DNA of 32,374 bases from NCBI GenBank assembly GCA_030610255.1, contig JAUWSB010000006.1:1-32374 (forward strand). The letters are read 5' to 3'. The DNA comes from Bacteroidota bacterium (GTDB lineage: Bacteria > Bacteroidota > Bacteroidia > Bacteroidales > JADFUO01). This document shows, piece after piece, positions 27,268 to 32,374 of this stretch (positions are counted from its first letter, which is position 1; the number at the start of each line of letters is the position of its first letter). The notes beneath the pieces are model-generated. The model was not told the origin of the DNA and did no database searches. It worked only from the letters and a program-made list of their open reading frames with translations. The position numbers and the translations under genes are program-made.

Positions 27268-28020
27268 CTAAAGTGATTTTAATTTTTTTGGATTATGTTT
27301 ATAGATTAATGCTCTTGCTAGAACATTTGTTGGGTCTATGGTTACCAAACCATTTATTTGCGTTTCTGTTATTGCCAGCGGTATTTCAGTACAACCAAGA
27401 ATAACGGCTTGAGCACCTTGCTCTTTTAAAAATGAAATACCTTGTAATAAGTTTTTTCTTGCCTGCGGGTGAATAGGGTTAGCTATAGTTTTAATACCAT
27501 AGGTTGGATGGTAAATTGCAGGATGAATCAGATTTTCCTGCATTTCTAATGAAGGTACTATTACCTCATATCCTTTTGATTGAAATGCTATGGTATAAAC
27601 GCCACTTTTATAAGTTCCGGTGGTTGAGAGTACACCAACTTTAGTAATGTTTGGGTGATTGACAGCAATAAATGAGACCGTTTCTTCTATCATATTCAAT
27701 ACCTTAATAGTGGCTTCAGCTTTTTTTAATTCAAGTTGAATAACGTTGAATATTTTTTCTGAGTGAGCGGTGTTGCATGGAATTCCAGCAACAGTGGCTC
27801 CCACATTTTGCAGTTTAAGAAGTACCTCTGCAATGGCAATGGCAGGATTTTCTTTGATGTTACCAATCAAGTATTCTGTTCGGTCTTCAATCCTTGATGG
27901 CATAGACAGTAGCACTGCATCAAGGTGTTCCTGATCACTGTTTGCCAATGTATTATCAAATACTTTTCTAAGTAAATCTATTTCAGAATATGGACCTATT
28001 CCACCAACAACACCAATCAT
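27268..28020 (-). CDS. Aspartate/glutamate racemase family protein
   Basis: A 250-residue cofactor-independent amino-acid racemase of the Asp/Glu racemase superfamily. Both catalytic cysteines are present: C82 in GIPCNTAHSEK and C210 in VILGCTEIPLA. The N-terminal substrate loop is VGGIGPYSEIDLL. It has normal family length and is cytoplasmic. It lies first in the three-gene cassette, 41 nt inside the boundary at 28061, and 9 bp before the P1 peptidase gene. It could interconvert L- and D-aspartate or glutamate for or from the peptides the two downstream peptidases cleave. Substrate preference (Asp versus Glu) is not readable here. Confidence 0.9.
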   Translation of the reverse strand: MIGVVGGIGPYSEIDLLRKVFDNTLANSDQEHLDAVLLSMPSRIEDRTEYLIGNIKENPAIAIAEVLLKLQNVGATVAGIPCNTAHSEKIFNVIQLELKKAEATIKVLNMIEETVSFIAVNHPNITKVGVLSTTGTYKSGVYTIAFQSKGYEVIVPSLEMQENLIHPAIYHPTYGIKTIANPIHPQARKNLLQGISFLKEQGAQAVILGCTEIPLAITETQINGLVTIDPTNVLARALIYKHNPKKLKSL

Positions 28021-28060
28021 TTATATTTATTTTTAACTAAATTATATTTTATCCTCATAT

Positions 28061-28202
28061 GTTTTACAACGAGCGAGTATAGTTACTATTACGTTTATTT
28101 TTCCTATATCTGTGTGCTAAGGTAACTATATTTTCCAATATAATTCAACATCTGCTTCAAACTCGGTTTTTCAAGCCGTTTGAAGCTTATTTATTATGCC
28201 TC
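28061..28202 (-). repeat. attC-like site (direct-repeat copy 1), end of the membrane-protein cassette
   Basis: The variable arm TTATGCCTC (28194-28202) complements GAGGCATAA at the start of the same cassette (28906). The other end GTTTTACAAC (28061-28070) starts the next cassette. The body 28068-28195 is about 95% identical to 28913-29039. Inside are arms GCTTCAAAC/GTTTGAAGC around 28154-28186 and TATAGTTAC/GTAACTATA around 28078-28130. It starts 3 nt after the stop of the 224-residue gene. Confidence 0.65.
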
Positions 28203-28205
28203 GTT

Positions 28206-28880
28206 TTATAATTCATGATCACTTATGACAGATTTAATTCTTTTCCTGCTAAAATGTAAAAAACAAACAATAAAAAATAACATAAAACATAAATTTATCC
28301 ATCCACCATAAATAATAGCACCTAAAGGATAAGGAATATAATCTTTCAGGGATTGACTTAATAATACGAGTAAGGTAGGCGTGAATAAAAGCATCCATAT
28401 TGGATACAGAGACTTCTTGAAAATAACTAAATAGAATAATATGAGAGTCCATAAAATTCCACAAATAAATATTACAGTATATATTGACTCCAAATATGTG
28501 CTAAATAATAATAATTGTTTGGATTGTAGTGATTCCGGGAGTCTTCCAATAATGCCATAATTTGCAAATACTGCATGGTAAGATCCTGCGACAATAAATA
28601 AAATTGCAAAACTTACAAAAAGAATTTTTGCTAAGACCTTATTAATTGATCGAAAGACAATATAAAAGATGTACCCGCCTATTAAGGAAAATATAGATGC
28701 AATTGGTCCAATTAATCCTCCCGCTATCAACCTTTCTATTGGCATTGCACTCATTACGGCAACACTGTCATATTCACGTCCGCTAACAGGTTCATAATAT
28801 AGTAACATATCTCCTGTAAACATCAAAAGTGAACCAAGTATGCCAGATAATGAACACAGCTGTAATTTATTTAACTTCAT
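28206..28880 (-). CDS. Multi-pass membrane protein of unknown function
   Basis: A 224-residue hydrophobic protein with about six or seven predicted transmembrane segments, beginning at residues 8-28 and spread along its length. Conspicuous features are GDMLLYYEP near the N-terminus, the FVAGSYHAVFANYG-like stretch in the middle (VAGSYHAVFANYG, about 98-110) and a basic C-terminal tail (HFSRKRIKSV). I think of DUF998/DUF6796-type families but cannot confirm either. It lies alone between two nearly identical attC-like repeats, starting 26 nt inside the boundary and ending 3 nt before the site. Confidence 0.7.
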   Translation of the reverse strand: MKLNKLQLCSLSGILGSLLMFTGDMLLYYEPVSGREYDSVAVMSAMPIERLIAGGLIGPIASIFSLIGGYIFYIVFRSINKVLAKILFVSFAILFIVAGSYHAVFANYGIIGRLPESLQSKQLLLFSTYLESIYTVIFICGILWTLILFYLVIFKKSLYPIWMLLFTPTLLVLLSQSLKDYIPYPLGAIIYGGWINLCFMLFFIVCFLHFSRKRIKSVISDHEL

Positions 28881-28905
28881 TTTTGTCAGTTATATAAGTT
28901 GAAAT

Positions 28906-29047
28906 GAGGCATAACGAGCGAGTTTAATTACTATTACGTTTATTTTTCTATATCTGTGTGCTAAGGTAACTATATTTTCCAATATAATTCAACATCTGCT
29001 TTAAATTTGGTTTTTCAAGCCGTTTGAAGCTTATTTATTGGGCGCTG
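28906..29047 (-). repeat. attC-like site (direct-repeat copy 2), end of the LVIVD-protein cassette
   Basis: The outer sequence GAGGCATAAC (28906-28915) starts the membrane-protein cassette. The other variable arm is TTGGGCGCTG (29038-29047). The body matches copy 1 over 127 bp with a few substitutions and one short indel. It starts 15 nt after the stop of the 740-residue gene. The start of that cassette would be GCGTTCAAC (31306-31314), whose complement GTTGAACGC matches TTGGGCGC only in six of eight positions. Confidence 0.6.
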
Positions 29048-29062
29048 TATTAATCAATACTA

Positions 29063-31285
29063 TTATCTCATTAATACAATTTTCCTCTTTTCATTTTTCT
29101 TTTGATACCTAATATTGACTATATAAAAACCTGATGCCACTTCTTTTTTATTTCCATCAGTTCCATCCCATGTCACATTATTTACTCCGGCATCTTTAAT
29201 CTCGTTAATTAATGATTTAATTTTCATTCCTGACTGATTGAATATTTCGATGTTCACAAATGACCTTTCCTTTAAGTTGTAGCTTATGGTTGTCCTGAAT
29301 TTAAAAGGATTCGGGTAAATGTTAAAGTCATTTCTATCATCATTATAATTTTTATTTTCATTAACCGATAATATGGCTGAGTTTTCAAGCATAATCATTC
29401 CATAGTAATAAATTGAGCACAAAAATAATTCGGAATGGTAAATAAGTCTATATATTTCAGCATTTAGCCTGAGAGAAGATAGTAATTGTATATTATTAAA
29501 ATCACTTATGTTGTATGTGAATATTTCGTTCCATTCATTATCAATAATGACCATTTTATTATTTACAATTAGCGGTTTCACTTTAATATTAGAATTATCA
29601 TGAGGTTTAATTGATTCCAATAGAAATGGTGATGCCGGGTTTGAAACATCTAATATTTGAAATCCACTTTCACCATCAGCAACAATCAATATATCCGATT
29701 GTAATGTTATTTTCTCAGCATTACCCGGAGTACTATATGAACTTAAAAATTGAGGTGAGTTAATATTTTTAAGATTTATAATCTCTATTCCATTTTCTCT
29801 AATTGAGATATAGGCTTTATTGTTTGCGACAATAACATCTGTAATTGGGGCTGGAGTAGTATATGTTGCTATCATTACAGGATTACTAAAGTCTGCAACA
29901 TCATATATACGTAATGTATTTTCATCTCCGACAAAAACATGTGAATCAGTTTGAAATATAGCAGTTGGTTCAGTTGGAAAAGTAGTGGTTAGATCAACCT
30001 GATGGAGTATGATGGGATTGTAAGGAATTGTGATATCAATAAAAAGGAGTTCGGATTTCATATAATCACGGCTAAAACATAGATTGCTTTTTAATATGGA
30101 TACATTGTCAGATGAACCAATTCCATTAAAATATGTACCGGTTAATATTGGATCAAAAACATTTGAAATATCTACCACATCCAATCCGGCATATCCATCA
30201 GCAAGATATAAAAAATCATCATGGACATCCATTCCTCGTGCCCAGCTAATGGTTTGAAAAGAGCTAACTAAATATGGAATATCATTATCAGTAATATCAA
30301 TTATTTGAAGTCCGGAATATGAATCAGCCACGTACGCAATATTATCACTTACAACAAGTTGTTCGCTAAATCCCGGTGTATCATAATATCCCAACGCCGT
30401 CAAGTTAGAAGGATCGGAAATATCAATGACCTTAATTCCTGAACGACCATGATTAATTATAGCCTTATTATCTTGTATATAAATTTTATTTGTATGATCT
30501 TCAACTATCAGTGTATCAATCATAACCGGATTAGCAGGATCATCTACATTAATGCTCCAAAAATGTCTACTATTAACAATGTAAACATGAAAATCAGAAA
30601 ATGCGATATCTGCATGTGAATAAATTGGCAAATCAAAGTTACTAAGCAAAACTGGATTTTGAGGTTCTGTAATATTTATTATACGAAGGTTATTCGGGCT
30701 ACTTGAATGAACACCATAAATTAATGTATCCTTTAAGCAAATTCCATCAAGCTGACCATACAATGAACCTAATAGTTGTGGTGATTGAATATTCGATATG
30801 TCCAAAATATGAAATTCATAATAACCGGCAATATAGGCTAAATTATTTGAGATTATGATATCTGAGGCCCTACTAAAATCTAAGCTCCCAGCGTAAACCG
30901 GAGTTGAAGGATTTGCAATATTAACCATATGAATATCGGTTTGGCAAAGAATGAATGCCATTGTATCTGCAACGATAATCCTACCAGCTACACCGGGACT
31001 ATAATCTGATATTTGAATACTACCAACTAATTGAGGTTGTTCAGGATCAGAGATATTAATTATTTCTAATAATCCATCATATTTTGCTGTATACACAAAG
31101 TCTCCATTAATATCAAGTGAGACTATTCTTCCTCCTGAATTATAATCACTGAGTTTAAAATATACTGCATAACTATTATAAACTTGAAATAATAATATAA
31201 TTTTCAAAATAATTATTAAAGGTTTTATAGTGAATAGTTTATGGGATTTGTATAATTGATTTTTATTAGGATAACTAGTTTTCAT
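29063..31285 (-). CDS. LVIVD-repeat protein with T9SS type A C-terminal sorting domain
   Basis: A 740-residue secreted protein. A hydrophobic segment at about 22-41 (after a basic N-terminus) acts as signal. The body is some dozen repeats of about 45 residues of the LVIVD type, with hallmark phrases such as GLLEIINISDPEQPQLVGSI, GIKVIDISDPSNLTALGYYD and GLQIIDITDNDIPYLVSSF. These form a beta-propeller. The last about 90 residues (FNIYPNPFKFRTTISYNL ... KRKIVLMR) are the type A sorting domain with the FlgD-like GTDGNKKEVASGFYI. The gene probably encodes a cell-surface protein without an obvious enzyme site. Its stop is 15 nt from the attC-like repeat at 29047 and its start about 20 nt inside a weaker boundary at 31306. 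Confidence 0.88.
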   Translation of the reverse strand: MKTSYPNKNQLYKSHKLFTIKPLIIILKIILLFQVYNSYAVYFKLSDYNSGGRIVSLDINGDFVYTAKYDGLLEIINISDPEQPQLVGSIQISDYSPGVAGRIIVADTMAFILCQTDIHMVNIANPSTPVYAGSLDFSRASDIIISNNLAYIAGYYEFHILDISNIQSPQLLGSLYGQLDGICLKDTLIYGVHSSSPNNLRIINITEPQNPVLLSNFDLPIYSHADIAFSDFHVYIVNSRHFWSINVDDPANPVMIDTLIVEDHTNKIYIQDNKAIINHGRSGIKVIDISDPSNLTALGYYDTPGFSEQLVVSDNIAYVADSYSGLQIIDITDNDIPYLVSSFQTISWARGMDVHDDFLYLADGYAGLDVVDISNVFDPILTGTYFNGIGSSDNVSILKSNLCFSRDYMKSELLFIDITIPYNPIILHQVDLTTTFPTEPTAIFQTDSHVFVGDENTLRIYDVADFSNPVMIATYTTPAPITDVIVANNKAYISIRENGIEIINLKNINSPQFLSSYSTPGNAEKITLQSDILIVADGESGFQILDVSNPASPFLLESIKPHDNSNIKVKPLIVNNKMVIIDNEWNEIFTYNISDFNNIQLLSSLRLNAEIYRLIYHSELFLCSIYYYGMIMLENSAILSVNENKNYNDDRNDFNIYPNPFKFRTTISYNLKERSFVNIEIFNQSGMKIKSLINEIKDAGVNNVTWDGTDGNKKEVASGFYIVNIRYQKKNEKRKIVLMR

Positions 31286-31305
31286 GTTTATTAAATCTAA
31301 TTATT

Positions 31306-31405
31306 GCGTTCAACTTATTTATACATACAACACTATATAAAATAATTGTACATTATAACTAAATATGGTATGCAATGTTCAATCAATATAGTATTTATAT
31401 TGTTT
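31306..31405 (-). repeat. Possible further attC-like site (low confidence)
   Basis: GCGTTCAAC at 31306-31314 and GTTTTTTATTT near 31402 bound a stretch with pairable arms: AACACTATATAA (31329-31340) with TTTATATTGTT (31394-31404), the pairing needing a 2-nt bulge. The position fits: 20 nt before a gene start and adjacent to the stop of the preceding lipoprotein gene. The sequence evidence alone is weak. Confidence 0.25.
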
Positions 31406-31406
31406 T

Positions 31407-31730
31407 TTATTTCTTACAATAAATAACATTAACTGTCCTTGTTGCACTGGCAGTATTACCTGCATTATCGCTTACCAAATAATATACATGTCCTGTTCCG
31501 GATTGGCTGGTATCAATTTCAATTGTAGTATTGATTTTATCGGTAATGTCGCCATCTTCATCATCAGTTGCTGTTGCTCCCGGGTCAACATAAGGAATCC
31601 CAACGCAGGTTGTTATAGGATTGTATCCAAGAATCGTAATAACAGGCGGAGTTTTATCCTTTTTACAACCAAAACCTATAAAGAGTATGGTTATCAGGAT
31701 AAATAAGATAAACTTATTTTGATTTTCCAT
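31407..31730 (-). CDS. Small lipoprotein-like protein with a DUF5011 (bacterial Ig-like) domain
   Basis: A 107-residue protein. Residues 1-22 form a hydrophobic signal ending FIGFGCKKDKT, a plausible lipoprotein cysteine at 22 although the -3 position is not the usual Leu. Residues about 27-103 match the DUF5011/HYR-like Ig fold: PPVITILGYNPITTCVGIPY, DPGATATDDEDGDITDKI, YLVSDNAGNTASATRTVNV. Such domains sit in surface proteins and probably mediate binding. It is 10 nt after the next gene upstream, which shares the same kind of domain, so the pair is likely one operon. Confidence 0.8.
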   Translation of the reverse strand: MENQNKFILFILITILFIGFGCKKDKTPPVITILGYNPITTCVGIPYVDPGATATDDEDGDITDKINTTIEIDTSQSGTGHVYYLVSDNAGNTASATRTVNVIYCKK

Positions 31731-31740
31731 AACTTAAAAT

Positions 31741-32374
31741 TTATTTTTTTGTAAATGTAGTCATGCCGATTAAAGCGTTACCATTAATAATTTCAGTATA
31801 ATGAATAACAAAAGTTGTTATATTGCCGGAAGTGCTTATAGTTCCTGAGCCGTAAAAAGAAATATTGTCAATTTGTTGTGATGGAATAGTGATTGTATTT
31901 CCTGAAATATTGCCGTAAATTGTTCCGTTTGCATTATACGCGAATTTTGAAAAATTTATTCTGTTATTAATGTTGTATGAAGATGTAATAGTTTGTTCGT
32001 ATTCGTGAGAAACACCGGCAATTACATTAACAGCATCATAAGCTCCATCATATTTTTCGGCATTATTAATTACAAAAACAATCCTTTCGGCAGTTGTTTC
32101 GTTGTTAGAAAGGTCAACGGCAAAATATATAACAATGTATTGTCCAACAGAATCTTTATTAACATTGTCTTCATAACCCCATTCAATAATACCACTCCAG
32201 TTATCCCACGCATTTGCTTGTGGATTTGGCACGTAATCAAGCCAGTTGCTGCCTAATGGTATTGTTACAGGATTATCACCATAAATGATAATTACAGGTC
32301 CTTCAAGGTCATCGCTACTTGGACTACATCCCTGATTTAATGCAAAACCTGAAATGATAATTAATGAAATAAAA
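31741..32374 (-). CDS. Lipoprotein with Ig-like (DUF5011-type) domain, 5' end cut by window
   Basis: The frame stays open to the right edge, so the true start is just outside. Visible from the edge: FISLIIISGFALNQGCSPSSDDLEGPVIII, the end of a signal sequence with a candidate lipidated cysteine (GCSPSSDD). An Ig-like domain follows (PVTIPLGSNWLDY ... YIVIYFAVDLSNNETTAERIVFVI), similar to the 107-residue neighbour. The C-terminal part, about residues 100-205, is a beta-rich segment (GVSHEYEQTITSSYNINNRI ... ALIGMTTFTKK) of the kind seen in exported Bacteroidota lipoproteins. An internal GTG at 32232 is not the start, because coding similarity continues upstream. It lies 10 nt upstream of the DUF5011 gene. 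Confidence 0.75.
   Translation of the reverse strand, partial: FISLIIISGFALNQGCSPSSDDLEGPVIIIYGDNPVTIPLGSNWLDYVPNPQANAWDNWSGIIEWGYEDNVNKDSVGQYIVIYFAVDLSNNETTAERIVFVINNAEKYDGAYDAVNVIAGVSHEYEQTITSSYNINNRINFSKFAYNANGTIYGNISGNTITIPSQQIDNISFYGSGTISTSGNITTFVIHYTEIINGNALIGMTTFTKK

Noticed and set aside
31741-32232. Gene start at the GTG at 32232
   Set aside because: The frame continues to the right edge and encodes a signal-like segment and a lipoprotein-type cysteine upstream, so the start lies outside the window.

Overview
The window looks like a low-GC Bacteroidota chromosome, probably an uncultured relative of Bacteroidales or a related order. Evidence: type IX secretion (T9SS) C-terminal sorting domains on two secreted proteins, several outer-membrane barrel proteins with signal peptides, promoter-like TAnnTTTG boxes instead of Shine-Dalgarno sites, and AT-rich spacers.

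Layout. Positions 1-4169 (+) hold the 3' part of dnaE, then trxA and a DUF58 protein. Positions 4389-9863 (-) hold a helix-hairpin-helix/outer-membrane barrel protein, a REP-type single-domain transposase flanked by inverted clusters of REP-like palindromes, a PorV/PorQ-like barrel and an MFS exporter. Positions 9905-11339 (+) hold a DUF2461 protein and an overlapping HEPN/MNT toxin-antitoxin-like pair whose promoter region is repeated downstream. From 11802 to the right edge every gene is on the minus strand: gyrB, an outer-membrane barrel, a 1018-residue TPR protein, then an accessory stretch from about 19.1 to at least 29.05 kb.

The accessory stretch is the main result. Each gene or gene group there is tightly bounded (3-14 nt after the stop; about 20-40 nt before most starts) by structured sites that behave like integron attC sites. 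The short variable sequence at the start of a cassette is complementary to the variable arm of the attC-like site at its end. This is seen for three cassettes: GAGGCATAA at 28906 against TTATGCCTC at 28194; GTTTTACAAC at 28061 against a reconstructed GTTGTAAAAC at 23477/24062; GGCTACAAC at 23430 against GTTGTAGCC at 21891. Two of the sites are about 128-bp near-identical direct repeats. Cargo: a T9SS-exported protein, RmuC, a three-gene set for peptide/D-amino-acid metabolism (M1 peptidase, DmpA-type P1 peptidase, Asp/Glu racemase), a multi-pass membrane protein and a T9SS-exported LVIVD-repeat protein. No integron integrase lies in the window, so it resembles a CALIN (cluster of attC sites lacking an integrase).

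One of these sites is interrupted by a 583-nt element (23479-24061) that looks like an ORF-less group II intron. It starts GTGTG, ends with a domain VI-like stem and AT, and sits exactly at TTGT/T; removing it restores a 10-bp match to the far cassette end. The intron itself carries several short palindromes. Two Ig-like lipoproteins, the second cut by the window edge, close the window.
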